Origin: Sphingomicrobium clamense
GTDB taxonomy: Bacteria > Pseudomonadota > Alphaproteobacteria > Sphingomonadales > Sphingomonadaceae
NCBI RefSeq assembly: GCF_019264355.1
Contig: NZ_JAHVAH010000001.1
Coordinates: 1,472,001 to 1,536,000, forward strand
Direction: 5' to 3'
DNA length: 64,000 bases
Of the stretch, positions 37,318 through 47,383 are shown in pieces. Each line of letters starts with the position of its first letter. Positions within the stretch are counted from its first letter, which is position 1. A program made the translations under genes and the position numbers. Under the pieces are notes generated by a model. It was given only the letters and a program-made list of their open reading frames with translations, was not told the DNA's origin and ran no database searches.

Positions 37318-38538
37318 ATGCAGAAAATCAAGGTAAAGAACCCGATCGTCGAGCTTGACGGCGACGAAATGACCCAGATCATCTGGAAGTGGATCCGCGA
37401 GCGGCTGATCCTTCCTTACCTCGATATCGACCTCAAATATTACGACCTCTCGGTGACCAAGCGCGACGAGACGGACGACCAGATCACCGTCGATGCTGCC
37501 AACGCGATCAAGCAATATGGCGTTGGCGTGAAGTGCGCGACGATTACCCCCGACGAGCAGCGCGTCGAAGAGTTCGACCTCAAGAAGATGTGGCGTTCGC
37601 CCAACGGCACGATCCGCAACATTCTTGGCGGCGTCGTATTCCGCGAGCCGATCGTGATCGACAACGTGCCGCGTCTCGTCCCGGGCTGGACCGACCCCAT
37701 CGTGGTCGGCCGTCATGCCTTCGGCGACCAGTATCGCGCGACTGATTTCCTCGTCCCGGGCCCCGGCACGCTGACCATGAAATTCGTCGGCGAAGACGGC
37801 GAGGTGATCGAGAAGGAAGTGCACCAGTTTCCCGAGAGCGGCGTCGCCATGGGCATGTACAACCATGACGAAAGCATTCGCGACTTTGCCCGTGCCTGCA
37901 TGAACTATGGCCTCGACCGCAAATGGCCGGTCTACCTGTCGACCAAGAACACCATCCTCAAGGCCTATGACGGCCGCTTCAAGGACTTGTTCCAGGAGGT
38001 CTACGACGCCGAGTTCGCCGACAAGTTCGAGAAGGCCGGCATCGAGTATCAGCACCGCCTGATCGACGACATGGTTGCTTCGGCGCTCAAATGGTCGGGC
38101 AAATTCGTCTGGGCCTGCAAGAACTATGACGGCGACGTGCAGTCGGATACGGTCGCGCAGGGCTTCGGCTCGCTCGGCCTGATGACCAGCGTCCTCATGT
38201 CGCCCGACGGCAAGACGGTCGAAGCGGAAGCCGCGCACGGCACCGTGACGCGTCACTATCGCCAGCACCAGGCGGGCAAGGCGACCTCGACCAACCCGAT
38301 CGCCTCGATCTTCGCGTGGACCCGCGGCCTCATGTATCGCGGCAAGTTCGACGACACGCCCGAGGTGGTGAAGTTCGCCGAAACGCTCGAGCGCGTGATC
38401 ATCGAGACCGTCGAAGGCGGTCAGATGACCAAGGACCTCGCGATCCTTATCGGCCCCGACCAGGCGTGGATGACCACCGAGCAGTTCTTCGAAGCGATCG
38501 TCCAAAACTTCGAAAAGGAAATGGCCAACTGGGCCTAA
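37318..38538 (+). CDS. icd: NADP-dependent isocitrate dehydrogenase
   Basis: A 406-residue TCA-cycle enzyme of the eukaryote-like dimeric class II. It begins [21 protein letters not shown], has [42 protein letters not shown] and the metal-binding [37 protein letters not shown] discrimination fits NADP use ([12 protein letters not shown]). It stands alone behind its own promoter, and the next gene starts 19 bases later. Confidence 0.97.
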   Translation: MQKIKVKNPIVELDGDEMTQIIWKWIRERLILPYLDIDLKYYDLSVTKRDETDDQITVDAANAIKQYGVGVKCATITPDEQRVEEFDLKKMWRSPNGTIRNILGGVVFREPIVIDNVPRLVPGWTDPIVVGRHAFGDQYRATDFLVPGPGTLTMKFVGEDGEVIEKEVHQFPESGVAMGMYNHDESIRDFARACMNYGLDRKWPVYLSTKNTILKAYDGRFKDLFQEVYDAEFADKFEKAGIEYQHRLIDDMVASALKWSGKFVWACKNYDGDVQSDTVAQGFGSLGLMTSVLMSPDGKTVEAEAAHGTVTRHYRQHQAGKATSTNPIASIFAWTRGLMYRGKFDDTPEVVKFAETLERVIIETVEGGQMTKDLAILIGPDQAWMTTEQFFEAIVQNFEKEMANWA

Positions 38539-38557
38539 ACGGCTAAAGAGGCGGGAC

Positions 38558-40168
38558 ATGGTCAAACAGAAAACCAAGTCCCGCCTCGAAGTCCGTCAGG
38601 CCCGGCGGACCGACATCCCTGCGATCGTCGCGCTCGCCGCACGTGTCTACAAGGATTTCATTCCTTACGACGCAGGCGAAATTCGCGGCCAGATCAACAA
38701 TTATCCCGAAGGCTGCTTCGTCGCCGAGCTGGACGACGAGATCGTCGGCTATTGCGCCTCGATGCGGATCGGGGGGCAGATCGCGCTCGCGCCGCATACC
38801 TGGCGCGAGATCACCGGCGGCGGCACCGGGACGCGCCACGATCCGACCGGCGACTGGCTCTATGGCTACGAATTGTGCGTGTCGCCCGACGTGCGCGGCA
38901 CGCGGCTCGGTCGCCGACTCTACGAAGCGCGCCGCAAGCTTGCCGAAGAGCTCGAGCTTACCGGCATCGCCTTCGGCGGCCGGATGCCCAACTACCGCCG
39001 CCATCGCAAGAAGGTCGAGGGCGCGCAGGATTATCTCGACAAGGTGATCGCGGGCGACCTGCACGATCCCGTCATCCGCTTCCAACTCGCCAACGGGTAT
39101 GAGCCGATCGGCGTGCTCCCGCGCTACCTGCGCGAGGACGAGGCCTCGATGGGCACCGCGATCCACATGGTCTGGCGCAACCCCTACGTCGACCGCGAGC
39201 AACCCAAGAAGTTTCGCCTACCGCGCGGGGTCGAGAATGTCCGCATCGCGACCTGCCAGTTGCAGGCGCGGAGCGTCGAGAATTTCGACGAGTTCGTCGA
39301 CAATGTCCGCTATTTCGTCGACGTCGCTTCCGACTACGAGGCCGACTTCATCCTCTTCCCCGAACTCTTCACCCTGATGCTGCTCTCGTTCGAGGAGGAA
39401 GAACTCTCTCCCCAGCAGGCGATCGAGCGCCTGTCGGAATACACGCCGCGCATCCGCGACGCTTTCTCCGAGATGGCGATGAAGTACAACATCAACATCA
39501 TCGGCGGCTCGCACCCCACGCTCACCGAGGATGGCGACATCCAGAACGTCGCATTCGTGTGCCTGCGCGACGGCGCGGTCCACGAGCAGGAGAAGATCCA
39601 CCCGACCCCCAACGAGCGATACTGGTGGAACATCAAGGGCGGCGACGACATCGATGCGATCCCCACGGACTGCGGCCCGATTGGGGTGCTCATCTGCTAC
39701 GACAGCGAATTTCCCGAGCTCGCCCGCCGTCTCGTCGACGAGGGCGCGCGAATTATCTTCACGCCGTTCTGCACCGACAGTCGGCAGGGCTATCTGCGCG
39801 TGCGATACTGCTGCCAGGCGCGCGCGATCGAGAACCAGTGCTTCGTCGTGATGAGCGGCAATGTCGGCAACCTGCCCAATGTCCACAACATGGACATTCA
39901 GTATGCCCAGTCGTGCATCCTGACGCCCTGCGACTTTCCCTTCGCGCGTGATGGAATCGCGGCCGAAGCGACCGAGAATGTCGAAACGCTCACGATCAGC
40001 GACGTCAACCTTGCCGACCTGTCTTGGGCGCGGGCCGAAGGGACGGTTCGCAACCTCGCCGACCGCCGCTTCGATCTTTACGACATCAATTGGGACAAGC
40101 GCGGCAGTCACGGCAAATCGACCCCTCGCAAGGACCCCATCGGGACCAAGACCGCCGGGGGCGGTTAA
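38558..40168 (+). CDS. Fusion of GNAT N-acetyltransferase and carbon-nitrogen hydrolase
   Basis: A 536-residue two-domain protein. Residues about 8-215 form a GNAT (RQARRTDIPAIVALAARVY, ELCVSPDVRGTRLGRRLYEARRKLAEE). Residues about 225-515 form a nitrilase-superfamily domain with the triad Glu in FPELFTLM, Lys in EKIHPTP and Cys in GVLICYDSEFPEL. Such fusions are known in several phyla without a settled substrate; an amide hydrolysed by one domain and an amine acetylated by the other is a possible link. The C-terminal 20 residues are basic. The stop interlocks with the next gene (TTAA). Confidence 0.92.
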   Translation: MVKQKTKSRLEVRQARRTDIPAIVALAARVYKDFIPYDAGEIRGQINNYPEGCFVAELDDEIVGYCASMRIGGQIALAPHTWREITGGGTGTRHDPTGDWLYGYELCVSPDVRGTRLGRRLYEARRKLAEELELTGIAFGGRMPNYRRHRKKVEGAQDYLDKVIAGDLHDPVIRFQLANGYEPIGVLPRYLREDEASMGTAIHMVWRNPYVDREQPKKFRLPRGVENVRIATCQLQARSVENFDEFVDNVRYFVDVASDYEADFILFPELFTLMLLSFEEEELSPQQAIERLSEYTPRIRDAFSEMAMKYNINIIGGSHPTLTEDGDIQNVAFVCLRDGAVHEQEKIHPTPNERYWWNIKGGDDIDAIPTDCGPIGVLICYDSEFPELARRLVDEGARIIFTPFCTDSRQGYLRVRYCCQARAIENQCFVVMSGNVGNLPNVHNMDIQYAQSCILTPCDFPFARDGIAAEATENVETLTISDVNLADLSWARAEGTVRNLADRRFDLYDINWDKRGSHGKSTPRKDPIGTKTAGGG

Positions 40169-40392
40169 CCGACGTCGGAACTTTCCACCAACGTCAATGC
40201 ATCGGGCTTGTGCGCAGCGCGCTCTTCCGTCTCACACGTTTCGACCAGATATTTGGGATTATCCTCCGAGGCCTTCACGTCATAGTCGTCGATCGTGCAA
40301 TTCTCGGTCAGCCGCTTGATGACATGACCCTTGGTTTTACCCTGACTGGTGTTCCAGCTGACGATGTCACCGCGATGGAAATCGTTGCTCAT
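40165..40392 (-). CDS. DUF2945 (TUDOR-like) small protein
   Basis: A 75-residue protein. FHRGDIVSWNTSQGKTKGHVIKRL is the hallmark of the DUF2945 or hypervirulence-associated TUDOR domain, followed by KYLVETCETEERAAHKPDAL. Such proteins are small SH3-like barrels of unknown role and often appear in stress or plant-associated contexts. The ATG at 40392 has GGAG upstream. A longer frame upstream runs through the opposite-strand antiporter gene and is not used. Confidence 0.88.
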   Translation of the reverse strand: MSNDFHRGDIVSWNTSQGKTKGHVIKRLTENCTIDDYDVKASEDNPKYLVETCETEERAAHKPDALTLVESSDVG

Positions 40393-40474
40393 ACTCTTCT
40401 CCTTGGGGAGAAAACGCGTTGCGATCCGCAATTGTTCTGGTGACAGCAGCGCCTCATCGTGATTGAAGGGCGAC

Positions 40475-42232
40475 ATGGCTGGGGAATTCGACACTTCAAC
40501 TCTTGGTGACGCCCTCGTCGTTCTCGGCGCGGCTGGGATCGTGATCCCTACCTTCGCCCGTTTCAAGATCAACCCGATCATCGGCTTCATCCTTGTCGGA
40601 ATCATCGCAGGACCGTTCGGGCTAGGCGCACTATCGAGCGACGTGACCTGGCTCCAGCATTTCACGATCCAGGACCCGGCAGCGATCACCCCATTTGCGG
40701 ACTTCGGGGTCATCCTGCTCCTTTTCGCGATCGGGTTGGAAATCAGCTTCAATCGTCTCTGGACACTCCGGAAGATGGTGTTCGGGATCGGGGCCGCAGA
40801 GCTGCTCGGTACCGCTTTCATCATCGGCAGCCTCCTGATCTGGCTTGATTGGCCGACCAAAAGTGCCGCTGCCCTTTCCCTCGCCCTCGCAATGAGCTCG
40901 ACGGCGTTGGTGCTACCTATCGCCGGAACCAAGAGCGCGGTCGGCAAGGCTGCGCTCGCCATGCTTCTGTTCGAAGACGTGGCGCTGGTGCCGATGCTGT
41001 TCTTCTTCGGAACGGTCGGCGGGGCCGATGTCGATGGGCTCGCGGACGTCGCGATACAGGGGGCACTCGTGATCGTCGCGATGCTGCTCATCGGTCGCTT
41101 TGCCCTGCCCTCCTTATTCGCGCAGGCGGCGCGCACCAAGAGCCCGGAAGTGTTTCTCGCGATCAGCCTTCTGACGGTGATCCTGGCCGCCGCGGCCACC
41201 AGCGCGGTCGGGCTCTCGCCCATTCTCGGCGCGCTGCTCGCCGGCCTGATCATTGCCGAAACCGATTATCACAGCGAAGTCGAAGTAATGACCGCACCCT
41301 TCAAGGGTCTCGGCCTCGGCGTCTTCCTCATCACGATCGGCATGCAGATCAACCTCAGCGAGATCGCACAGCAATGGACGCTGTTGGTCGGCGCCCTGCT
41401 TGGCGTCATCGTCGTCAAGGCGATCGTGACCGGCCTGCTGCTCCGTTATGGCGCGGGGGCACGGCGCGGCACCGCGGCGGAAACCGGCGTATTGATGGCC
41501 AGCCCATCGGAGACCACGCTCATCGTGCTGGGCGCTGCAGGCGCGGCGGGCGTGTTGACCCGTGACACGGTCGCATTCTGGTCGGCGGTCTGTGCGCTCG
41601 GCCTTTCGATCACGCCTTTCCTCGCCAATCTCGGACGCTACGCCGCGCGCCGCGTCGAACGACAGGAAATGGCAGAGGCCGCCGAGCATGAGAGCGCGGC
41701 GGGGCGTACGGTCATCTTCGGCTTCGGTCGCGTCGGGCAGATGGTCGCCGACATGCTCAAAGAACACGACCGGCTATATCTCGCCATCGATAGCGACATT
41801 GACGGCGCATCCGCTGCCCGTGCGCGAGGTTATGACGTGCTTTACGGAGACGTCTCACGCTCCGAGCTCACCGACCGGCTCGAGCTCGACAAGGCCGCCG
41901 CACTCGTCATGACCATGGACGATCCGGTGCTCACCGCGCGGCTGACCAAGAATATTCGCGATGCCCACCCGGACTTGCCCATCATCGCCCGCGCTCGCGA
42001 CAGCGAGCATGCGGCAAAACTCTACAAGGCAGGCGTGACAGACGCGGTCCCCGAAGCGCTCGAGGCATCGCTCCAGCTTTCGGAAGCCGTGCTGGTCGAT
42101 ATCGGCCTGGCGATGGGACCGGTCACCGCCAGCATCCACCAGAAACGCTCCGACCTGCGTGAGCAGATCATGCAGGAAGGCAATCTGACGACTGAGCCGA
42201 GCCTGGGTCGTAGGCGCGAAGCCGAGACCTAG
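40475..42232 (+). CDS. Kef-type cation:proton antiporter with TrkA-N domain
   Basis: About 585 residues. Residues 1-390 hold some twelve membrane helices of the CPA2 family ([47 protein letters not shown]). A cytoplasmic TrkA-N domain starts at [16 protein letters not shown] with a Rossmann GxGxxG. It likely exports K+ in exchange for protons, gated by nucleotide or thiol state. ATG 40475 is chosen because GAAGGGCG precedes it; an upstream TTG at 40463 is in frame. The TAG stop interlocks with alaS (CTAG). Confidence 0.92.
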   Translation: MAGEFDTSTLGDALVVLGAAGIVIPTFARFKINPIIGFILVGIIAGPFGLGALSSDVTWLQHFTIQDPAAITPFADFGVILLLFAIGLEISFNRLWTLRKMVFGIGAAELLGTAFIIGSLLIWLDWPTKSAAALSLALAMSSTALVLPIAGTKSAVGKAALAMLLFEDVALVPMLFFFGTVGGADVDGLADVAIQGALVIVAMLLIGRFALPSLFAQAARTKSPEVFLAISLLTVILAAAATSAVGLSPILGALLAGLIIAETDYHSEVEVMTAPFKGLGLGVFLITIGMQINLSEIAQQWTLLVGALLGVIVVKAIVTGLLLRYGAGARRGTAAETGVLMASPSETTLIVLGAAGAAGVLTRDTVAFWSAVCALGLSITPFLANLGRYAARRVERQEMAEAAEHESAAGRTVIFGFGRVGQMVADMLKEHDRLYLAIDSDIDGASAARARGYDVLYGDVSRSELTDRLELDKAAALVMTMDDPVLTARLTKNIRDAHPDLPIIARARDSEHAAKLYKAGVTDAVPEALEASLQLSEAVLVDIGLAMGPVTASIHQKRSDLREQIMQEGNLTTEPSLGRRREAET

Positions 42233-44883
42233 GCGGACACGCTTTCCAGCGCCGCTTTCACCGCACCTAGCGCCTCGTCGGCCTTGTCGCCGTCCGGTCC
42301 ACCGCCCTGCGCCATGTCGGGGCGGCCACCGCCGCCCTTGCCGCCCAGCGCTTCGACAGCGGCACGCACAAGCGCAACTGCGTCGATATCACCCTTGAGG
42401 TCGTCGGTGACGCCGACCGCGACACTCGCGCGCCCGTCATTGACCGCGACCAAGGCGGCGACGCCCGATCCGAGCTGCTGCTTCATCTGGTCGATGGTCG
42501 GACGCAGCTCCTTGGGCTCGAGCCCTTCGACCACCCGGCCGAGGAATGGCTTGCCGCCGATATCGTCGGGACCCGCAGCCGCTTCGGCACTTCCGCCACC
42601 CATGGCGAGCGCCTTCTTGGCTTCCGCCAATTCGCGTTCCAGCTTGCGCGCATTCTCGACCAGCGCCGCGATCCGGTCGGGCACTTCGTCGGGCGCGGCC
42701 TTGAGGCTCGCCGCCGCCGCTCGCAGCTTGGCGTCGCGCTCGTCGAGCCACGCCTTTGCAGCAGCACCAGTCAGCCCCTCGATCCGGCGAACGCCGCTAC
42801 TCACAGCGCTCTCGCCAATGATCTTAAACAGTTGGATGTCGCCCGTGGCACGCACGTGCGTGCCGCCGCACAGCTCGACGCTGTAGTGGCGATCGGTCTT
42901 GCGACCCATCGACAGGACGCGGACCTCGTCGCCATATTTCTCGCCGAACAGCGCGAGAGCGCCTGCCTCGACGGCGTCGTCGGGCGCCATGAGTGCGGTG
43001 TCGACCGTTTCGTTGGCGCGAATTTCCTCGTTCACGTCGGCTTCGATCGCCGCGATTTCGTCCGGCGTCAGCGCCTGGGGATGCGAGAAGTCGAAGCGCA
43101 GGCGGTCGGGTGCCACGAGGCTTCCTTTCTGCGTGACATGGCTGCCAAGCCGTTCGCGCAGCGCTGCGTGAAGCAGGTGCGTCGCGCTATGATTGGCGCG
43201 CGTCTTGGTACGGCGGTCGGCGTCGACATGCTGCTGGATCGTGTCGCCGACCTTCACCTCGCCTGCCTCGACCTTGGTCAGGAGCGCGTGAAGCTTGCCC
43301 AGCGGCTTGGACGTATCGGTAACGGTGCCGGCAAAGCCCGACAGGCTCGCCAGCGTGCCGGCGTCGCCGACCTGCCCACCGCTTTCGCCGTAAAAAGGCG
43401 TCTGATTGAGCACGATATGCACCTCGTCGCCCTTGGCCGCGCTGTCTACCGTCTTGCCGTCTTTCACGATCGCCTGGACGATGCCCTCGCCATCATCGCT
43501 CTGATAGCCGACGAACTCGGTCGCGCCGTGCGTGTCGGCAAGATCGAACCATAGGTCGTCAGACGCTTGCTCGCCCGAGCCTTTCCAGGCCGCACGCGCC
43601 TTGGCCTTCTGCTCGGCCATCGCGGCATCGAACCCGTCCCGGTCCACTTCGAGCCCCTCGCGGCGAAGCGCGTCTTCGGTAAGGTCGAATGGGAAGCCGT
43701 ACGTGTCGTAAAGCTTGAACGCGGTCTCGCCCGGGAGCTTTTGGCCATCGCCCATTTCTGCTTTCGCTTCGTCGAGCAGCTTGAGCCCGTTCGCGAGCGT
43801 GCGACGGAAGCGCACTTCCTCCTGCTCGAGCGTCTGTTCGATCAGCGGCTGCGCACGGACCAGCTCGGGATAGGCAGCGCCCATCTCCGACACCAACTCG
43901 CCCACCAGGCGATGCATCAGCGGGTCCTTCGCGCCCAAAATATGCGCATGGCGCATCGCGCGGCGCATGATCCGGCGCAGCACATAACCGCGGCCTTCGT
44001 TTGCGGGCAGCACGCCGTCGGCAACGAGGAAGCTGGACGAGCGCAAATGGTCCGCGATCACGCGATGGCTCGCCTGTTGCTCGCCCTCCGCCTTGGTGTG
44101 CGTCAGTTCTTCCGATGCCGCGATCAGCGCCTTGAACTGGTCGGTGTCGTAGTTGTCGTGCACGCCCTGCATCACCGCCGCGATCCGCTCCAGCCCCATG
44201 CCGGTATCGATGCTGGGCTTGGGCAAGTCGCCGACGATTTCGTCCGCTTCCTGCGTGAACTGCATGAAGACGAGGTTCCAGATCTCGACGAAGCGGTCGC
44301 CATCCTCGTTCGGACTGCCCGGAGGTCCGCCTTCGATATGGTCGCCATGATCGTAGAAGATTTCGCTACACGGCCCGCACGGCCCGTCCGAACCCATCGC
44401 CCAGAAATTATCCTTGGTCGGGATGCGAATGATCCGCTCTTCGCGCAGCCCCGAGATCTTTCGCCAGAGATCGAACGCCTCGTCATCGGTGTGATAGACG
44501 GTCGCGGTCAGCTTATCGGCCGGTAGCCCCCACTCCTTGGTCAACAGCGTCCACGCATGGGTGATCGCCTGCTCCTTGAAATAGTCGCCGAATGAGAAGT
44601 TGCCGAGCATCTCGAAGAAAGTGTGATGGCGCGCCGTGTATCCGACATTGTCGAGGTCATTATGCTTGCCGCCAGCGCGCACGCACTTCTGAGAACTGGT
44701 CGCGGTCGAATAAGGTCGCGTCTCGAGCCCGGTGAACACATTCTTGAACGGCACCATGCCCGCATTGACGAACATCAAGGTCGGATCGTTGTGCGGCACG
44801 AGCGGCGCGCTCGGCACCTTCTCGTGTCCCTGCGAGGCGAAATAGTCGAGGAAGCCGCGGCGAATGTCGTTGGTCGAGGTCAT
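42229..44883 (-). CDS. alaS: Alanyl-tRNA synthetase
   Basis: An 884-residue class II synthetase with editing domain. It starts [18 protein letters not shown], has motif 2 region [32 protein letters not shown], the editing zinc site [17 protein letters not shown] and [12 protein letters not shown], and a C-Ala domain with a Gly-rich end ([16 protein letters not shown]). The only promoter-like element places transcription start at or next to the ATG, so the mRNA may be leaderless. Confidence 0.97.
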   Translation of the reverse strand: MTSTNDIRRGFLDYFASQGHEKVPSAPLVPHNDPTLMFVNAGMVPFKNVFTGLETRPYSTATSSQKCVRAGGKHNDLDNVGYTARHHTFFEMLGNFSFGDYFKEQAITHAWTLLTKEWGLPADKLTATVYHTDDEAFDLWRKISGLREERIIRIPTKDNFWAMGSDGPCGPCSEIFYDHGDHIEGGPPGSPNEDGDRFVEIWNLVFMQFTQEADEIVGDLPKPSIDTGMGLERIAAVMQGVHDNYDTDQFKALIAASEELTHTKAEGEQQASHRVIADHLRSSSFLVADGVLPANEGRGYVLRRIMRRAMRHAHILGAKDPLMHRLVGELVSEMGAAYPELVRAQPLIEQTLEQEEVRFRRTLANGLKLLDEAKAEMGDGQKLPGETAFKLYDTYGFPFDLTEDALRREGLEVDRDGFDAAMAEQKAKARAAWKGSGEQASDDLWFDLADTHGATEFVGYQSDDGEGIVQAIVKDGKTVDSAAKGDEVHIVLNQTPFYGESGGQVGDAGTLASLSGFAGTVTDTSKPLGKLHALLTKVEAGEVKVGDTIQQHVDADRRTKTRANHSATHLLHAALRERLGSHVTQKGSLVAPDRLRFDFSHPQALTPDEIAAIEADVNEEIRANETVDTALMAPDDAVEAGALALFGEKYGDEVRVLSMGRKTDRHYSVELCGGTHVRATGDIQLFKIIGESAVSSGVRRIEGLTGAAAKAWLDERDAKLRAAAASLKAAPDEVPDRIAALVENARKLERELAEAKKALAMGGGSAEAAAGPDDIGGKPFLGRVVEGLEPKELRPTIDQMKQQLGSGVAALVAVNDGRASVAVGVTDDLKGDIDAVALVRAAVEALGGKGGGGRPDMAQGGGPDGDKADEALGAVKAALESVSA

Positions 44884-44889
44884 AGGGGC

Positions 44890-44918
44890 GACTTAGTGGC
44901 GATGGTGCATCGCGGCAA
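44890..44918 (-). promoter_or_regulatory. Candidate alaS promoter, leaderless type
   Basis: On the minus strand TTGCCG (44918-44913), 17-base spacer, TAAGTC (44895-44890). The A of the alaS ATG is at 44883, seven bases after the -10-like hexamer. That distance equals the usual gap between -10 and transcription start. Confidence 0.5.
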
Positions 44919-44958
44919 GAAGTGATAATCGATCAGGACAATCGAAAGGGGGACATTC

Positions 44959-46491
44959 ATGCTTCGATCCGCTCTCCTCGCAGGGGCCTGCCTGATGGCG
45001 ACGCCCGCCCTCGCCCAGCATCATGCCTCGTCGATGGACGGGCCGCAGCCGCTGCTCGATGGCTACGGCAATGGCGGATGGGAGATCACCACCGACGTCC
45101 CCGAAGCGCAGGCCTATTTCTCGAACGCGATGGAGCTGGGGCACGCTTTCGCGCACCAGAAAGCGATCGACGCGGCGCGAAGGGCCGTCGAGCTCGACCC
45201 GAATTGCGCCATGTGCCTGTGGGCTGACGCGCTCCTGTCGGGGCCGACAATCAACTACACCGTCGACGCCGAACGGACCGAGGAAAACCGTCTCAAGACA
45301 GCGCGGGCCAAGGATCTTGCAGCTGCCAACGGTACCGAGCTGGAGCGCGACCTGATCGCGGCGCTCGAGCATCGCGACTATGACGGGGGAGGACGAAGCG
45401 AAGGCGACCTTCGCTACGCCAATGCCATGCGCCACCTCGCGGTGAAACATCCACGCGTCGAGAAGGTCCAGACCCTGACCGCAGCGGCGATCATGAACGA
45501 ACCGATGAGCGGCGACCTCGATTTTTCCGCGCTCGGCAAGGCCGTCCTGCCCTATCTTGAATGGGCGATGGTGCTTGACCCTGACAGCACCGGGGCGATC
45601 CACTATTACGTCCACGCGACCGAAGTTGCCGGCATCCCGGAGGCCAGCATCGACGTGGCCGAAAAACTTCCGGTGCTGGCGCCCAAGGCCAGCCACCTCG
45701 TCCATATGCCAAGCCATGTCTTCTACTGGGTCGGGCGCTACCAGGATGCCGCCGACGTCAATCTCGCGGCGGTCAATATCGGCATCTCGGAAGCCGAGGC
45801 GCTAGGCATGAACCCTAACGAGGGCGTCTGGGATCTCCCTTATCACGTCCACAATGTCGTGTTCGGGCTGGGAGGGGCGTTGATGGCGGATGATGCAAAG
45901 ACCGCGCTCGAACTGGGCCTACCGCTGATCGAGCATAGCCGCGATGCCGAAGAAGCGGGCTTCTATCTCCAGACCGTAGCGGGTGCCGGCTATTTCGCTG
46001 CCTCACGCTATCTGCCGCTCGACGAGACGATGGCGCTCGAGGCGCCGAAACTACCTTTCCTCAAGGCATTGTATCATTACGCTCGTGGCGAAGCGCTGGC
46101 CCGCGCCGGCGATCTTGCAGGGGTGAAAGCCGAATTGGCGGAAATGCCGCCCGAGGGTGTCGGTGAACGCAAACGCGAAGATTTCTCACTGCTTGCCAAC
46201 CAGACGCTCGATATCGCCTATCGCGTCCTGTCGGGCCGCATCGCGATGATGGAGGGGCGAAACGAAGACGCCTATGACCTGTTCCTCGAAGCAGCCGAGA
46301 TCCAGGAGGGCGAGCCGTACAAGTTCCTCGCCGATCCGCCGCTATGGTGGTTCCCGGTCCGCCGCGAAACCGCCGCCGCCAAGCTGGCGATGGGCGACAT
46401 CGAGGGCGCTGAACAGGAAATCGAGCGAGCGCTCGATGTCCGCCCGCTCGATCCGGTTGCGATGGCGATGAGCGGAAATGTCGCAGACTAG
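44959..46491 (+). CDS. Exported TPR-repeat protein of unknown function
   Basis: A 510-residue protein with a signal peptide (ALLAGACLMATPALAQ) and tetratricopeptide-like helices throughout. Conserved motifs of this family are AFAHQKAIDAARRAVELDPNCAMCLWADAL, IHYYVHATE, HLVHMPSHVFYWVGRYQDAA and PYHVHN, rich in His at set places, which suggests metal binding or catalysis in addition to scaffold function. No function is established. It overlaps mtgA by 14 bases, so a link with envelope growth is possible. Confidence 0.8.
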   Translation: MLRSALLAGACLMATPALAQHHASSMDGPQPLLDGYGNGGWEITTDVPEAQAYFSNAMELGHAFAHQKAIDAARRAVELDPNCAMCLWADALLSGPTINYTVDAERTEENRLKTARAKDLAAANGTELERDLIAALEHRDYDGGGRSEGDLRYANAMRHLAVKHPRVEKVQTLTAAAIMNEPMSGDLDFSALGKAVLPYLEWAMVLDPDSTGAIHYYVHATEVAGIPEASIDVAEKLPVLAPKASHLVHMPSHVFYWVGRYQDAADVNLAAVNIGISEAEALGMNPNEGVWDLPYHVHNVVFGLGGALMADDAKTALELGLPLIEHSRDAEEAGFYLQTVAGAGYFAASRYLPLDETMALEAPKLPFLKALYHYARGEALARAGDLAGVKAELAEMPPEGVGERKREDFSLLANQTLDIAYRVLSGRIAMMEGRNEDAYDLFLEAAEIQEGEPYKFLADPPLWWFPVRRETAAAKLAMGDIEGAEQEIERALDVRPLDPVAMAMSGNVAD

Positions 46492-47383
46492 GAAGCGCGG
46501 CATCGGCCGTCGGCTATTGCGCTGGACCGTGTGGCTCGGGCTGATGCTCTTCCTGTCTAGCATCGTTGCCGTGCTCTTCTATCGCTTCGTCCCGCCCTAC
46601 TGGACCGCGACGATGCTCATGGATGACAATGGCATCACGCGCGACTGGGAGCCGATCGAGCGGATCGACCGCGACATGGTGCGCGCGGTCATTGCTGCCG
46701 AGGATGGCAAGTTTTGCCAACACGAAGGCTTCGATTGGGAAGCGATCGAGGAGGCCCGTCGCCGAAACGCCGAGGGCGGACGCATCCGCGGCGGCTCCAC
46801 CATCTCTCAGCAGACCGCGAAGAACGTTTTCCTATGGCAGGGCGGCGGCTATCCTCGAAAGGTTGCCGAAGCCTATTTCACCTTCCTGATCGAGAAGATC
46901 TGGGGGAAACGGCGGATCATGGAGGTCTACCTCAACGTCGCCGAGACAGGCATCGGCACGTACGGCGTGACCGAAGGCGCCAAGCGCTATTTCGGCAAGG
47001 ACGCGTCCAGCCTGTCGCGACGCGAGGCGGCGGCGATCGCGGCGGTACTGCCGCTTCCAAAGGAGCGACCAGGGCGCAACCCGACTGGGTTCACCGCACG
47101 CTACGGGTCGACCATCGCAGCTCGGATAGGCGTGGTGGAACGAGACGGCCTCGATGCGTGTGTCTACGAGAAAGGAGAAGCGCCCGTGAACCAGGACACG
47201 CCCGAACAGCCGCAACCCGACCCAACGCCGACACCGCGTCCCGCACAACCTGTCGAACCGCAACCTGCCGAGCCCGGAGTCGAGCCGCCGATCGAAGAGC
47301 CCGCCACCGACCCGGTCGATCCGGCACCGGTGGAAACGCCGCCGGCCGAACCGCCAACCGAGATGCCCCCGCCCGAAGCCTAG
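46478..47383 (+). CDS. mtgA: Monofunctional peptidoglycan glycosyltransferase with Pro-rich tail
   Basis: A 301-residue GT51 enzyme that polymerises lipid II into glycan strands. A membrane helix at about 15-37 is followed by AVIAAEDGKFCQHEGFDWEAI with the catalytic Glu, RGGSTISQQTAKNVFLW, KRRIMEVYLNVAETG and GTYGVTEGAKRYFGKDA. The enzyme domain ends near residue 225. A further 70 residues are a Pro/Glu/Thr-rich tail not found in typical MtgA (about 230-240 residues). The tail would lie in the periplasm and could reach through the wall or bind partners. Confidence 0.92.
   Translation: MSQTRKRGIGRRLLRWTVWLGLMLFLSSIVAVLFYRFVPPYWTATMLMDDNGITRDWEPIERIDRDMVRAVIAAEDGKFCQHEGFDWEAIEEARRRNAEGGRIRGGSTISQQTAKNVFLWQGGGYPRKVAEAYFTFLIEKIWGKRRIMEVYLNVAETGIGTYGVTEGAKRYFGKDASSLSRREAAAIAAVLPLPKERPGRNPTGFTARYGSTIAARIGVVERDGLDACVYEKGEAPVNQDTPEQPQPDPTPTPRPAQPVEPQPAEPGVEPPIEEPATDPVDPAPVETPPAEPPTEMPPPEA

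Noticed and set aside
40393..41253. Upstream extension of the DUF2945 frame to 362 residues
   Set aside because: The extension is antisense to the antiporter and has no domain; the DUF2945 domain begins at the ATG at 40392.
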